Position numbers and translations under genes: made by a program. 64,000 nucleotides of DNA, from assembly GCF_905171765.1 (NCBI RefSeq), contig NC_053391.1, positions 189,854,559-189,918,558 on the forward strand, read 5' to 3'. The notes below the pieces were generated by a model. It was given only the letters and a program-made list of their open reading frames with translations, did not search any database and was not told the origin of the DNA. Below, piece after piece: positions 34,100 to 45,453 of this stretch. Source of the DNA: Bufo bufo. Its lineage: Eukaryota; Chordata; Amphibia; Anura; Bufonidae. Numbering within the stretch: position 1 is the first letter of the stretch; each line of letters opens with the position of its first letter.

Positions 34100-35065
34100 T
34101 TAGTTCCCTGTCAGCAATGCAGAGCAGGGGTTCATTCACGGCAAAAGTGGGTTCATGTCACCCAGCAATACAACAGAGGATTTTGAGAGATTTAGGCCCC
34201 TGTCACCCAGGCACAGCAGGGGTTCATTCACGGCAAAAGGGGGTTTATGTCACCCAGCAATACAACAGTGGATTTTGAGATATTTAGGCCCCTGTCACCC
34301 AGGTACAGCAGGGGTTCATTCACGGCAAAAGGGGGTTTATGTCACCCAGCAATACAACAGTGGATTTTGAGCTATTTAGGCCCCTGTCACCCAGGTACAG
34401 CAGAGGTTCATTCACGGCAAAAGGGGGTTCATGTCACCCAGCAATAATAACAGAGAATTTTGAGAGATTTAGGCCCCTGTCACCCAGGTACAGCAGGGGT
34501 TCATTCATGGCAAAAGGGGGTACATGTCACCCAGCTATACAACAGAGCATTTTGAGAGATTTAGACCCCTGTCACCCAGGCACAGCAGGGGTTCATTCAC
34601 GGCAAAATGGGGTTCTTGTCACCCAGCAATACAACAGAGCATTTTGAGAGATTTAGGCCCCTGTCACCCAGGCACAGCAGGGGTTCATTCACGGCAAAAG
34701 GGGGTTCATGTCACCTAGCAATACAACAGAGGATATTGAGAGATTTCGGCCCCTGTCACCCAGGTACAGCAGGGGTTCATTCACGGCAAAAGGGGGTTCT
34801 TGTCACCCAGCAATACAACAGAGGATTTTGAGAGATTTAGGCCCCTGTCACCCAGGTACAGCAGGGGTTCATTCACGGCAAAAGGGGGTAGATGTCACCC
34901 AGCAATAGAACAGAAGATTTTGAGAGATTTAGACCCCTGTCACCCAGGCACAGCAGGGGTTCATTCACGGCAAAAGGGGGTTCTTGTCACTCAGCAATAC
35001 AACAGAGCATTTTGAGAGATTTAGGCCCCTGTCACCCAGGCACAGCAGGGGTTTGTATACGCCAA
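34100..35065. repeat. 92-bp satellite array, about 11 copies (hAT 3' side)
   Basis: The unit contains tttaggcccctgtcacccag, gcaggggttcattcacggca, aaagggggttcatgtcaccc and agcaatacaacagaggattt. The spacing is 92 bp across most of the array. The recurring plus-strand open frames are artefacts of the period. Confidence 0.95.
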
Positions 35066-35515
35066 AAATGGTAAAATGTCACCCGACAATTGAAAATAAG
35101 ATTTTTTTTTAATTTAGGGCACTAAAATTGGCACTTTTTAAAATTAAAATGGCTCTAAAATAGTCCTTGAAAAGGCTAGAGGGATGTAAAAGGCAGTAAA
35201 ATGTGCTTAAGAGCATGGCAACTGCTCTGCAAACAAATGTGGATAGGGAAATAACTTAAAAATAAAATAACAAAAAATTGCAAATTATTAACCTGCAACT
35301 CAGAGAAGGAGGTGGATATGGAGTTGGAGGTTGAGGAGGCGGTGAATGTGGTGTTGTAGGTGGAGGCAGCAATGGAGGAGGAACAGGTAGCCAACAGTTT
35401 TTTTTTTTTATTGGGGTAGGTAGGCCATATTGGGACAAATAAAATTTAAAAAAAAATAAAAATCATTGCACTTGACTTGAGTACAAGAATGTATGTTTGA
35501 TGGTGGTATAAATGT

Positions 35516-38500
35516 CTATTCTGCACAAGGTACAGATAAGTCTTGTGGGATCCAAGCCTGGTTCATTTTAATGAACGTGAGCTTGTCCACGTTGGCTGTG
35601 GACAGGCGGCTGCGTCTGTCTGTAATGACGCCTCCTGCCGTGCTAAATACACGTTCAGAGAGTACACTGGCTGCAGGGCAGGCCAGCACCTCCAAGGCAT
35701 ACAGGGTAAGCTCTGGCCATGTGGACAATTTGGAGACCCAGAAGTTGAATGGGGCATTACCATCAGTCAGTACGTGTAGTCGTGTGCACAGGTACTGTTC
35801 CACCATGTTGTTCAAATGCTGCCTCCTGCTAACACGCTCCATATCAGCAGTTGGGGGCGGTTGTTGCGGCGAGGTGACAAAGCTTTTCCACATGTTGGCC
35901 ATGCTAACCCTGCCTTCTGAGGTGCTAGCGCTGACATAGCTGCATTGGCGACCTCTTCCTCCTCCCCTGCCTTCGCCTTGTGCTTCCACTTATCCCCCGG
36001 CATCAGTCGGGAATGCTCTCAGTAGCGCGTCTACCAGCGTTCGCCTGTAGTCGCGCATCTTCCGATCACGCTCCAGTGAGGGAATTAAGGACGGCACATT
36101 GTCTTTGTAACGGGGATCCAGCAGGGTGGCCACCCAGTAGTCAGCACACGTTAAAATGTGGGCAACTCTGCAGTCGTTGCGCAGGCACTGCAGCATGTAG
36201 TCGCTCATGTGTGCCAGGCTGCCCAGAGGTAAGGACAAGCTGTCCTCTGTGGAAGGCGTATTGTCTGCGTCCTCCGTATCCCCACAGCCACGCACTAGTG
36301 ATGGGCCCGAGCTGCGTTGGATGCCACCCCGCTGTGAACATGCTTCATCCCCATCCTCCTCGTCCTCCAGTAGTGGGCCCTGGCTAGCCAAATTTGTACC
36401 TGGCCTCTGCTGTTGCAAAAATCCTCTTTCTGAACCACTTCTAAAAGACTGGCCTGAAAGTGTTAGAGATGACCCCTCTTCCTCCTCCTCGTCCTGGGCC
36501 ACATCCTCTTCCATCATCGCCCTAAGTGTTTTCTCAAGGAGACATAGAAGTGGTATTGTAACGCTGATAACGATGTAATCACCACTGGCCATGTTGGTGG
36601 AGTACTCGAAACAGCGCAACAGGGCACACAGGTCTCGCATGGAGGCCCAGTCATTGGTGGTGAAGTGGTGCTGTTCCGCAGTGCGACCCACCCGTGCTGC
36701 AGCTGAAACTCCACTATGGCCTGCTGCTGCTCGCACAGTCTCTCCAGCATGTGCAAGGTGGTGTTTTACCTGGTGGGCACGTCACATATGAGGCGGTGAG
36801 TGGGAAGGCAGAAGTTACGCTGTAGAGCAGACAGCCGAGCGGTGGCAGGATGAGAATGCCGAAAGCGCGCACAGACGGCCCGCACTTTATGCAGCAGCTC
36901 TGACATGTCGGGGTAGTTGTGAATGAATTTCTGCACCACCAAATTCAGCACATGCGCCAGGCAAGGGATGTGCGTCAAACCGGCTAGTCCCAGAGCTGCA
37001 ACGAGATTTCGCCCATTATCGCACACCACCAGGCCGGGCTTGAGGCTCACTGGCAGCAACGACTCGTCGGTCTGTTGTTCTATACCCCGCCACAACTCCT
37101 GCGCGGTGTGGGGCCTGTCCCCCAAACACATCAGTTTCAGAACGGCCTGCTGACGTTTACCCCTGGCTGTGCTGAAGTTGGTGGTGAAGGTCTGTCACTG
37201 ACCGGATGAGAAGATGGTAGAAGAGGAGGAGGAAGCAGAGTAGGAAGAGGAGGCAACAGGAGGCAAAGAATGATGCCCTGCGATCCTTGCCGGCGGAAGG
37301 ACGTGCGCCAAACAGCTCTCCGCCTGGGGCCCAGCCGCCACTACATTTACCCAGTGTGCAGTTAGGGAGATATAGCATCCCTGGCCGTGCTTACTGGTCC
37401 ACGTATCTGTGGTTAGGTGGACCTTGCCACAGATGGCGTTGCGCAGTGCACACTTGATTTTATCCGATACTTGGTTGTGCAGGGAGGGCACGGCTCTCCT
37501 GGAGAAGTAGTGGCGGCTGGGAACGACATACTGTGGGACAGCAAGCGACATAAGCTGTTTGAAGCTGTCCATCTCCACCAGCCTGAATGACAGCATTTCA
37601 AAGGCCAGCAGTTTAGAAATGCTGGAATTCAGGGCCAGGGATCAAGGGTGGCTAGGTGGGAATTTACACTTTCCCTCAAAGGTTTGTGAGATGGAGAGCT
37701 GAACGCTTCCGTGTGACATGGTGGAGATGCTTGGTGACGGAGGTGGTGTTGTTGGTGGCATATCCTCTGTTTGCTGGGCGGCAGGTGCCAACGTTCCTTC
37801 AGAGGCGGAGGAAGAGGCAGCAGCAGAAGAGGGAGCAGGAGGGGCCTGAGCCCTTTCTTGGTTTTGAAGGTGCTTACTCCACTGCAGCCCGTGTCTCGCA
37901 TGTAGATGCCTGGTCATGCAAGTTGTGCTAAGGTTCAGAACGTTAATGCCTCGCTTCAGGCTCTGATGGCACAGCGTGCAAACCACTCAGGTCTTGTCGT
38001 CAGCACATTGTGTGAAGAAGTACCATGCCAGGGAACTCCTTGAAGCTGCCTTTGGTGTGCTCGGTCCCTGTTGACGGTGGCCAGTAGCAGGCGAACTATT
38101 TTGGCGACGGCTGCTCTGCTTTTGCACCCTGCTCCTGCTTTTGCTACGCTGTTGGCTCGGTCTCACCCCTGCCTCTTCCTCCGAACTCTGAAAGTCAGTG
38201 GTACGACCTTCATTCCATGTGGGGTCTAGGACCTCATCGTCCCCTGCATCATCTTCCACACAGTCTTCCTCCCTGACATCCTTTTCGGTCTGCACACTGC
38301 AGAAAGACGCAGCAGTTGGCACCTGTGTTTCGTCATCATCAGAGACGTGCTGAGGTGGTATTCCCATGTCCTCATCAGGAAACATAAGTGGTTGTGCGTC
38401 AGTGCATTCTATGTCTTCCACCCCTGGGGAAAGGCTAGGTGGATGCCCTTGGGAAACCCTGCCAGCAGAATCTTCAAACAGCATAAGAGACTGCTGCATG

Positions 38501-38868
38501 ACTTGAGGCACAGACAGGTTCCCCGATATGCACGGGGGTGATGTGACAGACTGATGGGCATGGTTTTCAGGCGCCACCTGTGCGCTTTCTGCAGAAGACT
38601 GGGTGGGAGATAATGTGAATGTGCTGGATCCACTGTCGGCCAACCAATTGACTAGTGCCTGTACTTGCTCAGGCCTTACCATCCTTAGAACGGCATTAGG
38701 CCCGACCAAATATCGCTGTAGATTCTGGCGGCTACTGGGACCTGAGGTAGTAGGTTCAGTAGGATGTGTAGCTGTGGCAGAACGGCCACGTCCTCTCCCT
38801 GCACCAGAGGCTCCACCAACACCGCCACCACGACCATGATCGCGTCCCTTATTAGATGTTTGCCTCAT
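35516..38868 (-). pseudogene. BED-finger hAT transposase with five in-frame stops and one frameshift
   Basis: The start Met is at 38868 (MRQTSNKGRDHGRGGG). The N-terminal extension (about 290 residues) is Gly/Arg-rich, then has LVGPNAVLRMVRPEQVQALV and an acidic region. After a TGA at 37987-37989 comes a BED-type finger (VCTLCHQSLKRG ... TRHLHARHG). The catalytic region follows: HLTTDTWTSKHGQ (Asp 1), VVCDNGRNL (Asp 2) and HIPCLAHVLNLVVQKF. At the expected Trp of CDVPTRW a TAA (36766-36768) occurs. A frame change near 36690-36710 leads to HHFTTNDWASMRDL, an acidic loop and LLDPRYKDNVPSL. The hATC domain LACPAASVLSERVFS carries the catalytic Glu. Other in-frame stops are at 37642, 37195 and 35990. 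Apart from these the frame is continuous, so inactivation looks moderate in age. Confidence 0.93.
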
Positions 38869-38959
38869 AGTTAGCGTTCACAAAGCAAAGTAAAAAGTGG
38901 TTAAGTATGTTAAAAATAATTAACCGCCAATATAAACCCTAATGTAGGGTAATGCACTC

Positions 38960-40120
38960 TATTTTTTTTTTAACTCTATATGACAGCGGTATTTGTGGCC
39001 TAAATGTGACACTCACTTATGCACGTCTTATCCCAGATGTGCAGTATATCAGAGGGCTTTTTCACCCCAGTAACCAAAAAGCCGTATTTCTGGCCTAAAT
39101 GTGACAGTCACTGATGCTTGTCTAATCCCAGATGTGCAGTATATTAGAGGCTTTTTTCACCCCAGTAAGCAAAAAGCCGTATTTCTGGCCTAAATGTGAC
39201 AGTCACTTATGCACGTCTAATCCTAGATGTACAGTATATCAGAGGCTTTTTTCACCCCAGTATGCCAAAGCCGTATTTATGGCCTAAATGTGACAGTCAC
39301 TTATGCTTGTCTAATCCCAGATGTGCAGTATATCAGAGGGTTTATTCACCCTAACCAAAAAGCTGTATTTCTGTCCTAAATGTGACAGTCACTTATGCAC
39401 GTGTAATCCCAGATGTGCAGTATATGAGAGGCTTTTTTCACCCCAGTATGCCAAAGCCGTATTTATGGCCTAAATGTGACAGTCACTTATGTACGTCTAA
39501 TCCTAGATGTACAGTATATCAGAGGCTTTTTTCATCCCAGTATGCCAAGCCGTATTTATGGCCTAAATGTGACAGTCACTTATGCTTGTCTAATCCCAGA
39601 TGTGCAGTATATTAGAGGGTTTTTTCACCCTAACCAAAAAGCTGTATTTCTGGCCTAAATGTGACAGTCACTGATGCACATGTAATCCCAGATGTGCAGT
39701 ATATTGGAGGGTTTTTTCACCCTAACCAAAAAGCTGTATTTCTGGCCTAAATGTGACAGTCACTTATGCACGTGTAATCCCAGATGTGCAGTATATTAGA
39801 GGGTTTTTTCACCCTAACCAAAAAGCTGTATTTCTGTCCTAAATGTGACAGTCACTTATGCACGTGTAATCCCAGATGTGCAGTATATCAGAGGCTTTTT
39901 TCACTCAGTATGCCAAAGCCGTATTTATGGCCTAAATGTGACAGTCACTTATGCACGTGTAATCCCAGATGTGCAGTATATTAGCGGGTTTTTTCACCCT
40001 AACCAAAAAGCTGTATTTCTGTCCTAAATGTGACAGTAACTTATGCTTGTCTAATCCCAGATGTGCAGTATATTAGAGGCTTTTTTCACCCCAGTATACC
40101 AAAGCTGTATTTCTGGACTT
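38960..40120. repeat. 94-bp satellite array, about 12 copies (hAT 5' side)
   Basis: The unit contains gtatttctggcctaaatgtg, acagtcacttatgcacgtct, aatcccagatgtgcagtata and agaggcttttttcacccc. The period is about 94 bp. Two alternating subtypes are visible, differing in ccccagtatgccaaagccg versus accctaaccaaaaagctg. Confidence 0.93.
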
Positions 40121-40627
40121 GCAGATAGCCTGTGCTGGTGCACTATCGTTGCATAAAATGGCTGCCGATCATGTATTGATATTGACTAACTGAAGAAAGA
40201 AAAGTTTGTTTTCAGCAGTAGTTGGCTCAGGGCAGGCTTAAAAATATTGTGCACTGCACCCACAAAACACTTTTTCTGTAGATCGATGAGTACATGAACC
40301 AGTTCTTGATAAGATTGCTCCCTGATCTCTCCCTCACAGCAGCTGCAGCCTCTCCCTACACTAATGCGAGCAGAGTGACGGCGGCGCTACGTGACTCCAG
40401 CGTAAATAGAGGCTGGGTCACATGCTGCAGTTGGCCAATCACAGCCATGCCAATAGTAGGCATGGCTGTGATGGCCTTTTGGGACAAGTAGTATGACGCT
40501 TGTTGATTGGCTGCTGTGCAGCCTTTCAAAAAGCGCCAAGAAAGCGCCGAACACCGAACCCGAACTTTTACGTAAATGTTCGGGTCCGGGTGCCGAAAAA
40601 CCTAAAGTTCGGGTTCACTCAACTCTA

Positions 40628-40850
40628 GTGATAAACTGTTCCATGTAGAATGCGCTCAAAAGACAAGGGGGCATTGCCTCCAACTGGAGAAGAAAAAGTT
40701 CAGTCTCCAGAAGCGTCAAAGCTTCTTTACTGTAAGAACTTTGAATTTGTGGAACAGACAGCCTCCGGACATGGTCACAGCAGGAACTATGTGTATCTGG
40801 CATCGAACACTTCATATAAAGAATTTTAAGAAACTTCGACCTCGCTGAAC
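40628..40850 (+). pseudogene. LINE ORF2 C-terminal fragment, right part
   Basis: Continuation of the LINE fragment after the hAT insertion. The translation includes QLEKKKFSLQKRQSFFTVR and TLNLWNRQPPDMVTAGT, the usual FFTVR..NLWN..P tail. It overlaps the left part by the 8-bp duplicated site. Confidence 0.72.
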
Positions 40851-40859
40851 TCAAACATG

Positions 40860-41340
40860 TAAAGATAGGTCAAAACTGACAATTCCAGCGTGTTTCTGAA
40901 TAAATTCTAGCAAAGATTAATATACTGTATATCATGACCCCTTACCATTGGAAAAACATGAGTTGAATTCAATATAGCGAATTTCAAAATGGTGGCCAAA
41001 AAAGTTTCCTCCATCAAATAATGCATGCCCCTCCCAAATAATACTTTGACAAATTGGAAGTCAATTTTCTACAAATTACACCTGTTAAAAGGTACAGACT
41101 TTTGCCTCACCTGGTATATTCTTTAGATGTGTGTTCTGCAAGTACACTACTTGAACCTGTGAGGTGCTCAGCTCAAGAATATAGCCAAGGCACATAAACA
41201 GTCAAGATCACGTTTTGAACATGGAATTGTTGACATCTTCAGTCTTATTGACAGTGTTTATAATGAACTGAGGACTATGGCTCTCCTACACATTAGGGTA
41301 ATGTCGGCTGAACCTGTTGACAACAGAAGGTTCGCTGACA
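40860..41340. other. gene-free stretch
   Basis: No gene is seen. The right edge (cacattagggtaatgtcggctgaac) belongs to the same repeat family as 10985-11060 and continues after the next element at 42660, so that repeat was split by insertion. Confidence 0.45.
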
Positions 41341-41398
41341 ATCTAAGGGTGGGTTCACACTAGCGTTATGGAGTCTGTTATGGTTTTCTGTTATAACA

Positions 41399-42278
41399 AA
41401 GGGGCGTTCTATGGGATCTAATCTCTCTAAAGGTACTCCTCGATACTTATTGCAATCAGAACATATTTATCAGATGATTGATTGAAGAGTGGGCTGTATA
41501 TGTGAGGCTTTAACATTGGAGATATTATGTATGGGGTTGACTAAGGGGGAGGGACTAAGTGTGGGGGCAGACCTATTATAAGGCGCCAGGTTTGGAATAG
41601 ACATTGGGACACCGCTCATCTTTTGCCTACATCCTGGGGCTGCCGTTCCTAAAGGTCGATTGTGGGACATTGCATGTAAATCTCCATTGTGGGGTCTTGA
41701 TGTTGGAGTATTACCCTCCTCTCCCCTGACGAACCAGTCGTGGTATATAATGGCTGGGGAAACGTAACGTTGGGAATTGTGTGTGTTTATATATTTTTTT
41801 TTGTCAGTATGTCTTCTCTTTTTGTACTCAGCTTTCTTTAGGATAGGGTGGTTTAGGGTTCAATAGACTAGGTACGAGGACAGGGAGCCCCCACCTTCAA
41901 GGGGTGTCCCTGGGCTTAGCCTATCTAGGGACGCACAGGGAATATGTTAGGTCGTCCATGTAATTTGGCGTATCTGATATCATATGTGTGATCCTCAATT
42001 CTTCTTTGATACCATCTACAAACGACCTTTTCATTGTCGTCATCTCTGGACCCTATCTACCATTTCTGTCCCTCCACTCGGTCGACAATCACCCCATCTA
42101 ATGTGATTTCAGCTAACCGTGAGTAAATACGGAGTATCTTTGATACTGAGGACAATTACATTATGAGATTGTATGTGTCGTCCTGATCCTTGGGACCTAG
42201 TCCGGCCGTAGGCCAGTTTTTTATGAGAATTTATTGAAAGGTATATTTTAAATATTGGGAAGGTGTTCATGTTCATAG
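41399..42278 (+). mobile_element. 880-bp insertion with 12-bp duplication and hammerhead motif; probable Penelope-like element end
   Basis: The 12-bp word tctgttataaca stands at both edges (41387-41398 and 42279-42290), inside an otherwise continuous MITE arm. The insert has no terminal inverted repeats and no open frame of note, but contains a hammerhead-ribozyme-like core at 41722-41775. Variable-length target duplications and hammerheads in terminal repeats are known for Penelope-like retroelements, so I infer a non-coding or solo-terminal copy. A SINE-like or retrozyme-like element is an alternative. Confidence 0.7.
41722..41775 (+). ncRNA. hammerhead ribozyme-like motif (minimal, type I layout)
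   Basis: Stem I pairs tccc (41722-41725) with ggga (41772-41775). The core is ctgacga (41726-41732). Stem II pairs ccagtc (41734-41739) with ggctgg (41752-41757), with one t-g wobble and an a/g mismatch at its base. The second core word is gaaa (41759-41762). Stem III pairs acg with cgt around a taa loop (41762-41770). The cleavage-position triplet reads gtt. All conserved core positions are present. The non-canonical stem II base and the gtt triplet suggest a decayed or slow motif. Confidence 0.6.
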
Positions 42279-42917
42279 TCTGTTATAACAGGGTTATAAC
42301 GGAACATAAGAGGCATTCCGTTTTGCTCCGTCCTAATAGAAGTCTATGGGAAAACATAACAGATCCGTCTGGGTCATGCTATGCAAGACGGAAAACAAAG
42401 TCCTGTCGACAGGACTTTGTTTTCCGTCTTGCATAACGGGAACCAGATGGATCCGTTTTGATTCCCGTAGACTTCTATTAGGACGGAGAGCAAACAGAAT
42501 GCCTTTTAAAGGCGTCCGTTTTGCATTCCGTCATAATGCAAGTCTATGGGAAGCAAAAAGGATCCGCCCTTCCGTCTTATGGATTCCGTTATGTTCCGTT
42601 ATAACCCTGTTATAACGGAAAGCCATAACGGACTCCATAACGCTAGTGTGAACCCACCCTAATGTGTATGGGGAGCGCCAGAGCAAAGGATAGGGTGAAA
42701 TGAATATTTTTACCCAATACTTTTGGTGTCCCAGAAAATGAGCCATTATCAGAAGTGCCTGGCAGCAGCTTTCTCCTCTCTCCCTATTGAATGTACATAC
42801 ATGTTTGGCTGAACCAAACGTATATGTGTAAGGGAGAGTAGGGAGGGAGTCAGAAGAGACAGCTGCCAGCCAAATAATTGTTCTATTGATAGCTAATGAA
42901 TATGTATGTTTGACTTA

Positions 42918-43327
42918 GGGCCCTTTCACACTTGCGTTCTTTTCTTCCGGCATAGAGTTCCGTCGTCGGGGCTCTATGCCGGAAGAATCCTGATCAGTTT
43001 TATCCTAATGCATTCTGAATGGAGAGAAATCCGTTCAGGATGCATCAGGATGTCTTCAGTTCCGGACCGGAACGTTTTTTGGCCGGAGAAAATACCGCAG
43101 CATGCTGCGCTTTTTGCTCCGGCCAAAAATCCTGAACACTTGCCGCAAGGCCGGATCCGGAATTAATGCCCATTGAAAGGCATTAATCCGGATCCGGCCT
43201 TAAGACGGCCTTAAGACGGATCCGTCTTCAAATGCTTTCAGTTCACTTGCGTTTTTCCGGATACGGCGTGTAATTCCGGCAAATGGAGTACACGCCGGAT
43301 CCGGACAACGCAAGTGTGAAAGAGCCC
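42918..43327. mobile_element. palindromic MITE, TTA duplication
   Basis: TTA flanks both ends. The ends are gggccctttcacacttgcg and its near complement ending cgcaagtgtgaaagagccc. The interior is rich in gatccgg and ccggatc words. It belongs to the same family as 53792-54216. Confidence 0.88.
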
Positions 43328-43329
43328 TT

Positions 43330-43870
43330 AAAGGGTTTCTCCGTGAATGATCTAAAATGGCAGCAAGCAACCTGTCCTAAAATGTAGGACTGGTTGCTTT
43401 CACTTGCAGAGTTGTCAAGGTGGTGAGCGGCAAGGCCGCAGTACACACTACACTGCTCTATAATAGAAAGTAATGATGTGTTCCTGCCTACAATATGCAG
43501 TCATGGCTGAGCAGCCTGACAGGAATGCTCACCAATGTGTAGTATATGCAAGTGCCAAAGTGTAGTGTGTAGTGAGCTCCTGCCCCCTCACCAGCATAGG
43601 CAGCTCTGAAAGTGGAGGCAATCAGTCCTGCTCACATGCCAGGACAGGTTGCTGGCGGCCTTTTTAAATAATTCCTCGAGAACCCCTGTAATATCCACTT
43701 TCCCTGCTTGTTTGGCTAGATATTTTCAAACAAATCTTCTATCCAATCATGCTGAAGTCTTTTTAATCTATGTTATTTCTTGAAAGACCCCTTTTAACTA
43801 CAGTGTATTTGATGCAGCTCTGCACAGTTGTTCTGTAGTGAGACCCAATTTGTAGGACCTAGATAGGACA
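43330..43870. other. gene-free stretch
   Basis: No coding exon or clear element is seen. Words such as ggatgtctcttcgtgaatga resemble ends of other frog repeats but give no boundary. Confidence 0.35.
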
Positions 43871-43876
43871 GATTGC

Positions 43877-44975
43877 TTAAAGTGAAATTGTGATTTCATG
43901 TATTTTTTTTATGTGTAGGGGCAGTGACAAAGTGTTTTTGTAATATACTTTATTACGGAATTATGTTACATTTTATTAGAAAACAGCCTCTAAAGCATTG
44001 CCTTAGTAACCCTCTGACCATTGCTAAGGAAATTCCATCTTCAGCGTTCTATTGAAACTATATTTTACTACAAAATGAATGTTACACGCTTCCCTTCATA
44101 TTTCATCTACTGCCAGTGTTGACTGCAGGCAGCAGTCTTCCTCTTTGCCCTCACAGTGCATCTCTGATTAGAGTTGGGAAGATGGAGAGAGGAGCAGATC
44201 AACGCTAATTGCTGTAGCCCTGCTCCTCTCCCTGCCTACGTAGCACTAACCAGAATTAGGAGGGTAGCATTAGGAGGATAGAGTAGAGTGTGGCTGCCAT
44301 CAATCAGCTTGAGCAGCAGATAAACTATATGTGGGGAAGCATTGACTTTTTAGTAATATATAAGAGATGTAGGCAGGCAGGAATGGGTTAGGAAAGCAGC
44401 AGCTGGGGCAGGGAGACAAGAGGCAGGCTGAGAAGCAGCTTCTGCATCCTCCAGGTGCTTCTCTTCAGTGTCCACTAGAATGTCGATGTTAGAATTTTAA
44501 TAACACTCACAGCGCATCACTGATTACAGTTGGGAAGATGGAGAGAGGAGCAGGTCAGGGCTGATTGCTGTAGCCCTGCTTCTTTCCCTGTTTTCGTAGC
44601 ACTAACCAGAAATGCATTAGAAGATTAGAGGGGAGTTTGGCTGTCATCAATCAGCACAAGCAGCAGATGAAATATGTGGGGAAGCACTGGCTTTTTAGAT
44701 ATGTAGGGAGGCAGGACTGGGTTAGGAAAACAGCAGCTGGGGCATGGAGACCAGAGGCAGGCTGAGAAGCCAGCTCTGCATCCTACAGGTGCTTGGCTTC
44801 AGTGTCCACTAGAATGCTAATGATGGAATTTCCATAGCAATACTCAAGAGTGTCGCTAAGGGAACACTTTAGAGGCTGTTTTCGAATAAAAGCTAACATA
44901 ATTTCTAATAAAGTATGTTAGAAAAAGCTTTATATCACTGCCCCTACAGAAAATAAAATTAAATGACAGTTTCAG
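43877..44975. mobile_element. 1.1-kb element with inverted ends and an internal direct repeat
   Basis: The left arm (tgtaggggcagtgacaaag ... aaaacagcctctaaag) and the right arm (ctttagaggctgtttt ... cactgcccctaca) are inverted copies of about 100 bp. Between them two direct units, about 44120-44480 and 44500-44830, share gttgggaagatggagagagg, agcaggtca/agcagatca, tgctgtagccctgct and gtgcttctcttcagtgtcca words. Target duplication not determined. Confidence 0.75.
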
Positions 44976-45309
44976 ACATGGGCTGTGCTTGATACTGCAG
45001 CTTATCCCCCATACACTTGAATTGGTCTGAGTTGCAATAACAGACATAGCCCATAGGCAAGAGTAGCACTGTGTCAGATATGAAGCATACCCCATTTTTT
45101 TTATTTTAAGATTTAAAATATATAAATGGGATGTCACATCTGTTTCTTTTCTCATCATGGGTGATTAGCTGCTATTGCCAGTAGGAGGCTCAGTGCCATG
45201 GCTCATTTCCAAATGCTACAGGGGAAAAGTAGGACTAGATGGCATGCATCAGCAGCTGAACTTTGCAGTGGCTTGCCATCTGGATTACAGAGGGGGACCA
45301 TAGCAGCGG

Positions 45310-45327
45310 ACCCCCCCCCCCCCCCCC
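45310..45327. repeat. poly-C tract
   Basis: A run of 18 C bases. Confidence 0.95.
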
Positions 45328-45453
45328 ATGATGTCTATTTGCCCTCACAATCAATATGGAAAGTCATTGCCAGGTAGGACAACCTCTTCAAAAAGATGCA
45401 AGTTTGTACTAGCACCAAAACAAATAGATAATGTGAAAAATATGGACTCTTAA

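Larger units (their letters stand above)
33222..40627 (-). mobile_element. hAT transposon, 7.4 kb, with internal satellites
   Basis: The perfect 8-bp duplication GTGATAAA occurs at 33214-33221 and 40628-40635. The ends begin tagagttgagtg and end cactcaactcta, both followed inward by ttcgggttcgg-type words. The content, in minus orientation, is a 5' satellite (38960-40120), a transposase pseudogene (35516-38868), a 3' satellite (34100-35060) and a diverged second copy of the transposase tail (33330-34095). It inserted into a LINE fragment. Confidence 0.95.
41347..42659. mobile_element. palindromic MITE, TAA duplication, interrupted by an 880-bp insertion
   Basis: TAA lies at 41344-41346 and 42660-42662. 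The ends are gggtgggttcacactagcg and its complement ending cgctagtgtgaacccaccc. Only about 50 bp of the left arm precede the inner insertion (41399-42278). The right part keeps its own palindrome (gaaaacaaagtcctgtcgac centred near 42408). Confidence 0.9.

Noticed and set aside
34155..35074. A ladder of overlapping open frames (CHPGTAGVHSRQKG repeats)
   Set aside because: They are produced by the 92-bp satellite unit inside the hAT element, not by a repetitive protein gene.
39382..40027. Open frames with repeated CDSHLCT..PRC words
   Set aside because: They arise from the 94-bp satellite unit.
33214..40635. A CRISPR-like array of regular repeats
   Set aside because: Units of 92-94 bp are contiguous with no unique spacers, and the context is a eukaryotic hAT transposon.
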